A stretch of 21,289 nt of DNA from an uncultured Clostridia bacterium (lineage in GTDB: Bacteria; Bacillota; Clostridia; TANB77; CAG-508). Shown here in pieces: positions 7,055 to 14,703 of the stretch. A program made the position numbers and the translations under genes. The stretch spans positions 266,896-288,184 of the forward strand of contig CAPIEU010000001.1 of the NCBI GenBank assembly GCA_948630815.1, written 5' to 3'. The notes under the pieces were generated by a model, which saw only the letters and a list, made by a program, of their open reading frames with translations, was not told the origin of the DNA and made no database searches. Each line of letters starts with the position of its first letter. Positions within the stretch are counted from its first letter, which is position 1.

Positions 7055-8143
7055 CTAACTATCTTGGATAACTTCACTGTTTCCAAAGAATAATCTTTTA
7101 ATTTTGTTAATAATAATAGAAAACAAATTGCGTTTTATAGGAACTAAAGATAATTCTTCATTGTTTTCAAAAACAGAACACTTTCTTTCAAGTTCAGCCA
7201 TTTTTTGAACATAGTAATCGTTAAAAAAAGTATAATTTTCTGTAGTTCCAATTAAATTTTTATAATTATATAGTTTTTTTCTATAATTATCAACTTGTTC
7301 TAAATTCACAATAGATTTCAAATTATTATCAAAATAACTAGTTAAAATCAAATTTTGTGTACTAATAAATAATTTGTTAATTTTTATACGTAAGTCAGCA
7401 ATATCTTTTTCTATTTTATTTATAACTTTAATAGAAATATCACTAATACCAAGTTTTATAGATTCTGCACTTAAAGCATCTTCCAGTTCCATAAGTTTAT
7501 CTAAATTGTTTTGTACTTTATAAAAAGCCTTTTCAGAAGTTAACGAAATGAAAATTCTTTTAAAACTGTCGTTACTATATAAAGTACTATTAAATAAAGC
7601 ATATTCACCAGTAATATAGGCCATTTGATTAATTAAATTGCATTCTAAAGCATAGTAATATGGACTATTGGTAGGAAGAGTTACATCAAAATATTTAACA
7701 GTATCAGTTTTTTCATTTAAGGCTTTAGAACTCATAAGTTGTACAGCAGCTTCATTTAATGCCATTCCAGGTAATTTAGGAGCTGTAAAATCGCAAAGTC
7801 CTAGATGAATAAGATTATTATCACTATCACGAAGTTCTTGTAAATAATGTATACATTCATGAGTAGCAAATGAATCAATATTTGAAAAATCTATATCATC
7901 ACTAAAGTAAATTGAGGAATTTTTATAATAATATTTAGCTTGAGCCATACTATGTGGCATTTTTGCAATATACATATTTAACCTAGAAAGCTTAATAAAT
8001 AAATCATTACACTTTAAATTTTGCTCTGGATATGCTAATGCCATCTTTGTAGCAACATTTTTTGCAATAGTTATAGTAGTCAAAGTATCTAGTGGTTTTA
8101 TTACTTCAATTCCTTCTTTTCTTAATTCTGTTTCTATACTCAT
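7055..8143 (-). CDS. Possible zincin-type metallopeptidase, unknown family
   Basis: The 362-residue product carries HECIH at residues 95-99, the HExxH zinc-binding and catalytic signature. GMALNEAAVQLM follows with E131 at +32, a plausible third zinc ligand as in gluzincins. Residues 200-330 are rich in charged and leucine/isoleucine positions and probably helical. The C-terminus has a short basic-hydrophobic patch (FSIIINKIKRLFF) that could touch a membrane. No signal peptide is evident, so a cytoplasmic location is inferred. The start ATG (8143) has AAGGAGA 8 bases upstream. It is a lone leftward gene, convergent with the GltD-like gene and divergent from 8331. I do not recognise the family. 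Peptidase activity rests on the motif only. Confidence 0.6.
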   Translation of the reverse strand: MSIETELRKEGIEVIKPLDTLTTITIAKNVATKMALAYPEQNLKCNDLFIKLSRLNMYIAKMPHSMAQAKYYYKNSSIYFSDDIDFSNIDSFATHECIHYLQELRDSDNNLIHLGLCDFTAPKLPGMALNEAAVQLMSSKALNEKTDTVKYFDVTLPTNSPYYYALECNLINQMAYITGEYALFNSTLYSNDSFKRIFISLTSEKAFYKVQNNLDKLMELEDALSAESIKLGISDISIKVINKIEKDIADLRIKINKLFISTQNLILTSYFDNNLKSIVNLEQVDNYRKKLYNYKNLIGTTENYTFFNDYYVQKMAELERKCSVFENNEELSLVPIKRNLFSIIINKIKRLFFGNSEVIQDS

Positions 8144-8253
8144 TTAAATTTTCTCCTTAGTAAAATAACATATTTATTATACAATAAAATTTGAAGTAAT
8201 GTGTTTCTTACGTATTAAACTTTTATGACGTTTGAATTACAAAATACAAAAAC

Positions 8254-8282
8254 TGGAAAAAAATAAATAAATGTGATATAAT
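8254..8282 (+). promoter_or_regulatory. Probable promoter of the 8331 gene
   Basis: A perfect TATAAT at 8277-8282 with TGGAAA 17 bases upstream (8254-8259). The -35 is weak. The rest of 8144-8330 holds only divergent leader sequence. Confidence 0.55.
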
Positions 8283-8330
8283 GTAAAAATAACAATGTAA
8301 ATCGTTCACCAAAAGACAGGAGGAAAAACA

Positions 8331-8684
8331 ATGACAGAATTTCAGTATGAAAACAACGATAAACTGAAGAAATTTGCAGACCAATTTTACGGAAAAATAG
8401 GAGAAGTCCAAAAGGTCTCAGGAATAGATTCGGTAAAAGTGTACAAGTACTTGTTGGCTTACTGTATATCATATAGGGAGAATATCAACCTTAAAGCTTG
8501 TAAATGTGTGGAGGAAATGGCAAATGATATAGACAGTGGAATCCAAAACCAGATATTTTTCGAAAAAGCCAAGATGAATGTAACCATAAAGGATACCATA
8601 TATTTCGAAAATTATATGAAGAAGATGGAAAGAGATCTGGGTTTTCTTTCAGAATGGTATGCTTATTTTGCAAAAGTATCATAA
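8331..8684 (+). CDS. Hypothetical protein, 117 residues
   Basis: Small, soluble-looking, mostly helical protein with no signal peptide or membrane segment. It has three cysteines (C46, C59, C61 by my count; the last two as CKC) and many aromatic and lysine residues. The start ATG 8331 is well supported by AGGAGG 7 bases upstream, and a promoter and hairpin terminator frame it as a single-gene unit. Its codon use differs from the neighbours: more AAG, GTC, CTG and AAC, and visibly higher GC. This could mean recent acquisition from another genome. The nearby genes do not suggest a function, and I do not recognise a family. Confidence 0.65.
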   Translation: MTEFQYENNDKLKKFADQFYGKIGEVQKVSGIDSVKVYKYLLAYCISYRENINLKACKCVEEMANDIDSGIQNQIFFEKAKMNVTIKDTIYFENYMKKMERDLGFLSEWYAYFAKVS

Positions 8685-8699
8685 GATGAACGAAAGAGT

Positions 8700-8722
8700 G
8701 GCGGAAACTTTATGTTTCCGCC
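8700..8722 (+). terminator. Hairpin terminator between convergent genes
   Basis: GGCGGAAAC (8700-8708), loop TTTAT, GTTTCCGCC (8714-8722), followed by an A/T-rich stretch. It serves the 8331 gene and perhaps also leuS from the other side, though the T-run is weak in both directions. Confidence 0.6.
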
Positions 8723-8728
8723 TAAAAC

Positions 8729-11120
8729 TTATTTTATAACAATGTTGTAAATTTTATTTTTTACATAAATTTCTTTTACAATTTCCTTTCCATTTAAGTA
8801 TGAACTAACTTGTTTGTGAGCAATTTCTTTTACTTCATCTTCTGATAAGTTAATAGGAATATCGATATTAGCACGTAACTTTCCATTAACTTGGATTGGA
8901 AGATTAAAAGTATCTTCTTTTACTTTTTCTTCATCATAATTTGGCCAAGCAGAATAAGCAATAGATGAATTATTTCCAAGTAATTGCCATAGTTCTTCTG
9001 TAATATGAGGTGCTATAGGATTTAGTAATTGTAAAAATCCAAAAGCATATTCTTTAGGTACTATATCATTTTTATAACATTCATTAATGAAAATCATCAT
9101 TTGACTAATGGCAGTATTAAAGTCCATATTTTCATAATCTTTTGTTACTTTTTTTACAGTATAATGATAAATTCTCTCTAAATTTTTATTATCTTTTTCT
9201 TGTATTTTATTAGACTCAGCGTATAATCTGTAAACACGGTCAATAAACTTTTTAGAGCCTTCAATACCATTTGGATCCCAAGGTTTAGCAGCATCAATTG
9301 GTCCCATAAACATTTCATATAATCTTAAAGCATCTGCTCCATAATTTTTAACCATATCATCAGGGTTAACTACATTTCCTTTAGATTTACTCATTTTCTC
9401 ACCATTAGAACCAAGTATCATACCTTGATGACGTAATTTTTTAAATGGTTCTTTATGGCTAACAATACCTTTACTATATAGATATTGATTCCAAAAACGA
9501 GAATATAATAAATGTCCTACAGCATGTTCTGGTCCACCCATATATAAATCAACAGGCATCCAGTGCTCCATTAATTTTTTATCTGCAATTTCGTGTTCAT
9601 TGTTAGGATCAATATAACGTAAGAAATACCAACTTGAACCAGCTGATCCTGGCATAGTAGAAGTTTCTCTTTTTCCTATTTTATTATCTATAGTAACATT
9701 TACCCAATTAATAGCTTTATCAAGAGGTGAAGCACCAGTTTTTGAAGGACTATAATCTTCAAGTTCTGGTAAAACTAAAGGTAACTCACTATCATCTAAT
9801 ACTTTCATTCCATCTTCAAAATGAATAATAGGAATTGGTTCACCCCAATAACGTTGTCTTGCAAATATCCATTCACGTAATTTATAATTTACTTTCTTTT
9901 TACCAATATTATTTTCTTCAAGCCAAGTAATCATTTTTGAAATTGAATCTTCTTTATTTAATCCATCTATAAAACCAGAATTAATATGAATTCCATCTTC
10001 TGTAAATGCTTCTTTAGATATATCTCCACCTGCCAAAACAGGTATAATTTCTAAGCCAAATTTATTAGCAAATTCATAGTCTCTTTCGTCATGAGCAGGA
10101 ACAGCCATTATAGCTCCTGTACCATAAGTATTAAGTACATAATCAGAAATCCAAATTGGAATTTCTTTGTTATTTACTGGATTAATAGCATAAGAACCTG
10201 TAAATACACCAGTTTTTTCTTTATTTAGCTCAGTTCTTTCAAGGTCTGATTTTGAAGCGGAAAGTTTTATATATTCTTCTACAAGAGTGTTTTGTTCATC
10301 AGTAGTAATCTTTGAAACCAATTCATTTTCAGGAGCAAGTACACAATAGGTTGCACCAAATAAAGTATCAGGTCTTGTAGTAAATACTGTAAAATCAAGA
10401 TTTTCAAAACTTTTTACTTTAAACTTAACTTCTGCACCAACACTTTTTCCTATCCAATTTTTTTGAATTTCTTTTGTAGATTCTGGCCAATCAAGAGTTT
10501 CTAAACTTTCAAGTAAACTTTCTGCAAACTTAGGAATGTCTAATACCCATTGTTTCATATTTTTACGAACAACAGGATATCCTCCACGTTCACTTTTTCC
10601 ATTAATAACTTCGTCATTTGCAAGAACAGTTCCTAATTCTTCACACCAATTAACAGGCATTTCAATTAATTTTGCATAGCCATCTTCATATAATTTCTTA
10701 AAAATCCATTGCGTCCATTTATAATAACTTGGATCAGCTGTTGAAACTTCTCTATCCCAATCAAAAGAAAAACCAAGCATCTTTAATTGTCTTTTAAAAG
10801 TTTGAATATTAGCTTCAGTAAATCCAGATGGGTGTTTTCCTGTTTTAATTGCATATTGTTCAGCAGGAAGTCCGAAAAGCATCCCACCCCATAGGATGAA
10901 GAACGTTATATCCTTGCATTCTTTTCATCCTAGAAACAATATCAGTTGCAGTATATCCTTCTGGATGACCAACGTGTAAGCCTTGTCCTGATGGATAAGG
11001 AAACATATCAAGAGCATAAAATTTGGGTTTTGAAAAATCCCATACATCAGTTTTAAAAGTTTTATTCTCATCCCAATATTTTTGCCATTTTTCTTCTACT
11101 TCTTTAAAATTGTATGCCAT
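8729..11120 (-). CDS. leuS: Leucyl-tRNA synthetase, needs one +1 shift at a CGG codon
   Basis: LeuRS attaches leucine to tRNA-Leu. It is a class I synthetase with an editing domain. Reading from ATG 11120 (GGAGG upstream), HVGH at residues 49-52 is the HIGH motif and GEKMSKSKGN (KMSKS at 575-579) is the second. The editing domain contains TTRPDTLFGATYCVLAPE and GTGAIMAVPAHDERDYEFA. The frame breaks after DAF at codon 83: CGG (10874-10872), then a stop four codons later. Skipping the C gives the invariant DAFGLPAEQYAIKTG and an unbroken 796-residue enzyme of normal length. No second leuS is visible and the enzyme is essential, so it is unlikely to be dead. The same kind of break occurs in topB. 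A one-base sequencing error cannot be excluded for this site alone. Confidence 0.93.
10872..10874 (-). other. CGG frameshift site in leuS
   Basis: In-frame codon 83 reads CGG. The preceding codon is TTT and the following base is A. Skipping the C (opposite G10874) yields TTT GGA CTT, i.e. F-G-L of the conserved AFGLPAEQ. Without the shift, translation ends four codons later. Confidence 0.8.
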
Positions 11121-11227
11121 AAAAAACCTCCATATTTTTCTTAAAAATAAATATTGGAACTATTATATAACAAAATAATAGAAAAATAAAGGAAAAATTA
11201 GAATATTATTTGTCAAGATGTTATTGA

Positions 11228-11319
11228 ATAATGGTTTTATATAGAAAATTTATTGCAAACGTTGTAGGGGCGAGTGATTTTTCGTCCGTCTTTGAAGATT
11301 TTTTATATAAAACTATTAT
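11228..11319. repeat. Degenerate TGTAGGGGC repeat inside a 16-bp inverted repeat
   Basis: ATAATGGTTTTATATA (11228-11243) and TATATAAAACTATTAT (11304-11319) pair at 15 of 16 positions. Between them lies a decayed copy of the TGTAGGGGC repeat (11263-11290). The rest of the 271-base leuS-HD gap holds the leuS leader and the HD-gene promoter. Confidence 0.6.
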
Positions 11320-11345
11320 CTTGAAATTGCAAAATATGAAAAAAG

Positions 11346-11374
11346 TTGTATAAATTAAAATTATATAATATAAT
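11346..11374 (+). promoter_or_regulatory. Probable promoter of the HD-domain gene
   Basis: TTGTAT (11346-11351), 17 bases, TATAAT (11369-11374). A second TATAAT overlaps at 11364-11369. The start would lie only about 11 bases before the ATG. Confidence 0.5.
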
Positions 11375-11391
11375 GTGCTTGGTGATATAAA

Positions 11392-12189
11392 ATGATAGAT
11401 ATAGAAAAAGCAAGTAGTGCATTTAGTGAATATGTTAAACCATATGATATAACAAATGGCAAAATTGAATTAAAAATAAAACACACTTTTCGCACTGTAG
11501 AAGTAGCCAAAAAGATTGCAGAAGATTTAAACTTAAATGAAGAGCAAAAATTAATTGCTCAGCTAATTTCATTATTACATGATATTGGAAGATTTGAACA
11601 AGTACGAATTTATGATACATTTAAAGATAAAGATAGCATAGACCATGCAAACTTAGGAGTAAAAATTCTATTTGAAGATGGAGAAATTAGAAAATTTATA
11701 GAAGATACTAAATATGATGATATAATATATAAAGCAATAAGAAATCATAATAAATTTAAAATAGAAGATGGGCTTAATAAAGAAGAATTACTACAAGCAC
11801 AAATTGTACGAGATGCAGACAAAACAGATATATTTGCAAGGTTTGCACTTGATATTGAACTGTGTAAAAATGTATTATATGATTATAAAGAAATGTCAAA
11901 ACAAACTGTTAGTCCTAAACTTATGGAAAAATTTGAAAAATATGAGCAAGTAAGCAAAGATGAGTTTGAAAGAGACATAGATAGCTATATAAATATCATT
12001 TCTTTTATTTTTGATTATAATTTCATAACAGGATTAAAAATTATTAAAGAAGAAAACTATATTGAAAAAGTAATGAACCCTTTATGTATATATGAAGAAA
12101 CAAAAGAACAAATGCAAAAAATTATAAAAATAGCAAATACATATATTAATGAAAGAATAGAAAAAGATTATTATTCGAGATTAAAATAA
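11392..12189 (+). CDS. HD-domain metal-dependent phosphohydrolase
   Basis: HD-superfamily proteins use a histidine-aspartate metal site to hydrolyse phosphate esters of nucleotides or other phosphorylated substrates. In the 265-residue product the expected ligands occur in order: H31 (KIKHTFRTVEVAKKI), H63-D64 (SLLHDIGRFEQ), H85 (DHANLGVKIL), H119 (IRNHNKF) and D141 (VRDADKTDIFARF). The C-terminal third is helical and of unknown role. The ribosome binding site is weak (GGTG before ATG 11392) and the leader is very short. The substrate cannot be told from sequence. The gene lies alone between divergent leuS and a repeat element before topB. It uses CGA and CGC for arginine but no CGG. Confidence 0.85.
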   Translation: MIDIEKASSAFSEYVKPYDITNGKIELKIKHTFRTVEVAKKIAEDLNLNEEQKLIAQLISLLHDIGRFEQVRIYDTFKDKDSIDHANLGVKILFEDGEIRKFIEDTKYDDIIYKAIRNHNKFKIEDGLNKEELLQAQIVRDADKTDIFARFALDIELCKNVLYDYKEMSKQTVSPKLMEKFEKYEQVSKDEFERDIDSYINIISFIFDYNFITGLKIIKEENYIEKVMNPLCIYEETKEQMQKIIKIANTYINERIEKDYYSRLK

Positions 12190-12197
12190 TATTTAAA

Positions 12198-12287
12198 TAG
12201 CGACACATGAACGAGAGCACTTTTTGTTTTTCGAACTATGAGAGAAAAACAAAAATGTCCTATATTCAGCAAGACTATAGCGGACTT
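12198..12287 (+). repeat. Dispersed element upstream of topB (copy A)
   Basis: About 90 bases starting TAGCGACACATGAACGAGAG, then a 12-bp stem TTTTTGTTTTTC / GAAAAACAAAAA, then TATTCAGCAAG and GCGGACTT. It is closely similar to 16663-16776 (before gltX) and 20218-20338 (before the AlkD gene), all in the same orientation. Short reading frames run through it but have no independent support. Confidence 0.75.
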
Positions 12288-12329
12288 AATAAATATACTC
12301 TAAATAACAATAGAAAAAGGAAGTTAAAG

Positions 12330-14325
12330 ATGTCAAAAAAATTACTAGTAACAGAAAAGCCATCTGTAGCAATGGAATTTGCAAAAGCCTTAAAAGTAAA
12401 TACCACTAGAAAAAACGGATATTTAGAATCAGAAGAATGGATTATTACTTGGTGTGTAGGACACTTAGTTACAATGAGCTATCCAGAAAAATATGATGAA
12501 AACCTAAAAAAATGGAGATTAGATACTTTACCATTTATACCAAGTGAGTGGAAATATGAAATAATACCAGCTGTACAAAATCAGTTTAATATAGTACAGG
12601 GATTATTACAAAGAGAAGATGTTGTAGAAATATATAATGCAGGCGACTCACGGGCGTGAAGGAGAATACATACAAAGGCTTGTATTTATGATGGCAAAAC
12701 CAAATCCAAATGCTTCTATGAAAAGAGTATGGATTGACTCACAAACAGAAGAAGAAATATTAAGAGGTATTAGGGAAGCAAAAGATTTAAAAGAATATGA
12801 TAGTTTATCAAATGCAGCATACTTACGAGCAAAAGAAGATTATTTAATAGGAATTAATTTTTCTAGATTACTTTCTATAATTTATGGAAGAAGAGTTGCA
12901 AAAGAAGCAAACCTTGAAAAAGCATCTATATCAGTAGGACGAGTTATGACTTGTGTGCTTGGAATGATTGTATCAAGAGAAAGAGAAATTAGAAACTTTG
13001 TAAAAACAAAATACTATAAAATAATAGGAGAATTTGGGAATCAAGATAGTTCATTTAAAGCAGAATGGAAAGTAACACAAAATTCTAAAATGTATAATTC
13101 AAATAAATTATATAATGAAACTGGATTTAAAACTGAAAGTGATGCAAAAGAATTTATATCTAGTCTTATGGGAAAAGAAGGAGTAGTTACAGAAGTTAAA
13201 AAATCAAAACAAAAAGAAAACGCACCACTACTTTTTAATCTTGCAGAAATTCAAAATGAATGTACAAAAAGATTTAAAATAAAGCCAGATGAAACATTAG
13301 AAATTATTCAAAATTTGTATGAGAAAAAACTAGTAACATATCCAAGAACAGATGCAAGAGTATTATCAACAGCTGTTGCAAAAGAAATTCGGGAAAAACT
13401 TAAATGGAATTGTTAAAGGATATAAAGATGAAGAGATTCGGCGGCATAATAAAAAAGATGATAGAGGAAAAATATTCTACAAATTTAGTAAAAACAAAAT
13501 ATGTGAATGATTCTAAAATAACAGACCATTATGCAATTATACCAACAGGGCAAGGATATGAAAATTTTGATACATTACCTAATTTACAAAAAAATATTTA
13601 TAAAGTAATTGTAAAACGTTTTCTTGCCATATTCTATCCACCAGCAGAATTTAATAAAATATCTGTAACAATAAACATTGAAAATGAAACCTTTAACACA
13701 AGTGGGAAAGTATGTATTAGTCAAGGATATCTTGAAGTACTAAAACCAAAAAAAGAAGATATAGAAACTACACCAATACTAAATACAAACGATGTAGGGG
13801 CGGGCTCTATGTCCGACATAACAAGTATAGACGATAATTCAAAAGAACCAGAAAGCAATATAGACATACTAAATACATTAAAAAAAGGTGAAAAAGTAAA
13901 TATAGTAAATTTTGAAACAAAAGATGCTGAAACAAGTCCACCTACAAGATATAATTCTGGTTCAATTATTTTAGCTATGGAAAATGCAGGAAAGTTAATA
14001 GAAGATGAAGAATTAAGAGAGCAAATAAAAGGAGCAGGAATAGGAACAAGTGCAACTAGAGCTGAAATAATGAAAAAGTTAGAAAAAATAAAATACATAG
14101 AAATAAACTCAAAAACGCAAATAATAAATCCAACAGGATATGGAGAAATTATTTATGATGTAGTACTAAATGTAATGCCAGATATGTTAAATCCAAAACT
14201 TACAGCAAGTTGGGAAAAGGGACTTGATATGGTAGCAAAAAAGGAAATAGAACCAAACGAATTTATGCGGAAAATTAGAAAACTATATAAAAGGAAAATT
14301 TAATAGATTAGTTGTGAATATGTAG
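12330..14325 (+). CDS. topB: DNA topoisomerase III, needs four +1 shifts at CGG codons
   Basis: TopB is a type IA topoisomerase that cuts one DNA strand through a tyrosine and unlinks intertwined DNA. From ATG 12330 (AAAAGGAAG upstream) the Toprim domain begins KKLLVTEKPSVAMEFAKAL. The shift at 12651 restores NAGDSGREGEYIQRLV with its acidic residues. The catalytic tyrosine is Y337 in KLVTYPRTDARVL. Shifts at 13390 and 13439 lead into GIIKKMIEEKYSTNLVKTKY and TDHYAIIPTGQGYENF. A fourth at 14268 turns EFMRKIRKL into EFMGKLENYIKGKF, more typical of the family end, with a stop at 14323. The total is 663 residues; stopping in the unshifted frame at 14303 gives 656. The reading frame moves 0, +1, +2, 0, +1, each time at an in-frame CGG. 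A TGTAGGGGC repeat lies inside at 13793. If this is not recoded, the gene is dead. Confidence 0.85.
12651..12653 (+). other. CGG frameshift site 1 in topB
   Basis: GAC TCA CGG GCG TGA in the upstream frame. Skipping C12651 gives GAC TCA GGG CGT GAA, i.e. D-S-G-R-E of the Toprim motif. The stop is two codons after CGG if no shift occurs. Confidence 0.8.
13390..13392 (+). other. CGG frameshift site 2 in topB
   Basis: GAA ATT CGG GAA AAA in the upstream frame, ending at TAA 13414. Skipping C13390 gives EIGKNLNGIVKGYKDEEI, which joins smoothly to the conserved region after YPRTDARVLSTAVAK. Confidence 0.75.
13439..13441 (+). other. CGG frameshift site 3 in topB
   Basis: GAG ATT CGG CGG CAT in the frame reached after site 2. 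Skipping C13439 gives GAG ATT GGC GGC ATA, i.e. EEIGGIIKKMIEEKYS. The second CGG is then no longer in frame. Confidence 0.75.
13793..13816 (+). repeat. TGTAGGGGC repeat copy inside topB
   Basis: TGTAGGGGCGGGCTCT plus ATGTCCGAC matches one arm of the intergenic repeat at 6939 in layout (TGTAGGGGC, a GGGC...GTCC hairpin). Here it is translated in frame as part of a linker rich in N, S, D and T (about residues 484-493). Confidence 0.6.
14268..14270 (+). other. Probable CGG frameshift site 4 in topB
   Basis: TTT ATG CGG AAA ATT. Without a shift the protein ends MRKIRKLYKRKI at 14303. With C14268 skipped it ends MGKLENYIKGKFNRLVVNM at 14325, where the stop codon starts the terminator hairpin. The shifted ending looks more like other TopB C-termini, but either end is possible. 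Confidence 0.55.
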
Positions 14326-14361
14326 GAATTGTATATAATGCAGTTCCTATTAGTATTTTTT
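14323..14361 (+). terminator. Intrinsic terminator of topB
   Basis: TAGGAATTG (14323-14331) pairs with CAGTTCCTA (14341-14349, one G-T pair), followed by TTAG and a T-rich run TATTTTTT to 14361. Confidence 0.75.
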
Positions 14362-14381
14362 AGCCTAACAGAAAAACGCAT

Positions 14382-14410
14382 TTGACAATTTTAAATAGAT
14401 ATAGTATAAT
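14382..14410 (+). promoter_or_regulatory. Perfect consensus promoter upstream of RNase J
   Basis: TTGACA (14382-14387), 17 bases, TATAAT (14405-14410). This is the best promoter in the window. Transcription should start near 14417, leaving about 290 bases before the RNase J start. Confidence 0.88.
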
Positions 14411-14416
14411 AGCAAA

Positions 14417-14649
14417 AGTTGTTACCTAAAAATGGTAAAGAAGAGATTTAAATTTATGTATAAAAACAAATAAAAAAGATAAATAATATTAGTGTATTGA
14501 TTTATAAGAAAATGAGAGATAAAATAAATGAGATAAAGATTTGAATGTATAGAGTGAACGGAAATTATACTATATATACTTATTAAAAAGTGTGTCATAT
14601 ATGAGAGATTTTCTAAAATCAATCAGTTTATTATTAAACTGATTTTTTT
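14417..14649 (+). ncRNA. Possible small RNA or attenuated leader of RNase J
   Basis: About 233 bases run from the consensus promoter to an intrinsic terminator. There is no supported reading frame inside on either strand. Small hairpins occur, for example TTACC/GGTAA (near 14421-14437) and GATTTT/AAAATC (near 14607-14620). It does not match a riboswitch or 6S RNA pattern I can recall. It may be a free small RNA, or an attenuator that controls how much transcript reaches the RNase J gene. Confidence 0.45.
14621..14649 (+). terminator. Intrinsic terminator in the RNase J leader
   Basis: AATCAGTTTA (14621-14630), loop TTAT, TAAACTGATT (14635-14644), then five further T. The stem is perfect over 10 bp. 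Confidence 0.85.
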
Positions 14650-14703
14650 GTGTATATGCGTAATTAAATTTAAGTATTATAAGAATAGGAGAGATTAAAA
14701 ATA

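Noticed and set aside
10860..10882. Simple homopolymer sequencing error (extra A in AAAA on the + strand) as the cause of the leuS break
   Set aside because: Possible for this site alone (removing one T gives the same F-G-L), but the four breaks in topB are not in matching homopolymers and all share an in-frame CGG, so one rule explains all five.
12207..12329. N-terminal extension of topB starting at 12207
   Set aside because: The extra 41 residues come from the dispersed repeat copy A. Family homology starts at ATG 12330, which has a ribosome binding site.
10872..14270. CGG reassigned to another amino acid without a frameshift
   Set aside because: Reading CGG as any single amino acid keeps the upstream frame, which hits a stop within 2 to 24 codons at four of the five sites and loses family similarity. 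Only the +1 shift restores the proteins.
14422..14622. Minus-strand 66-residue hydrophobic reading frame in the RNase J leader
   Set aside because: Low-complexity F/I/L/Y/S sequence, as expected from reading AT-rich DNA backwards. No ribosome binding site, and it overlaps the likely leader RNA.
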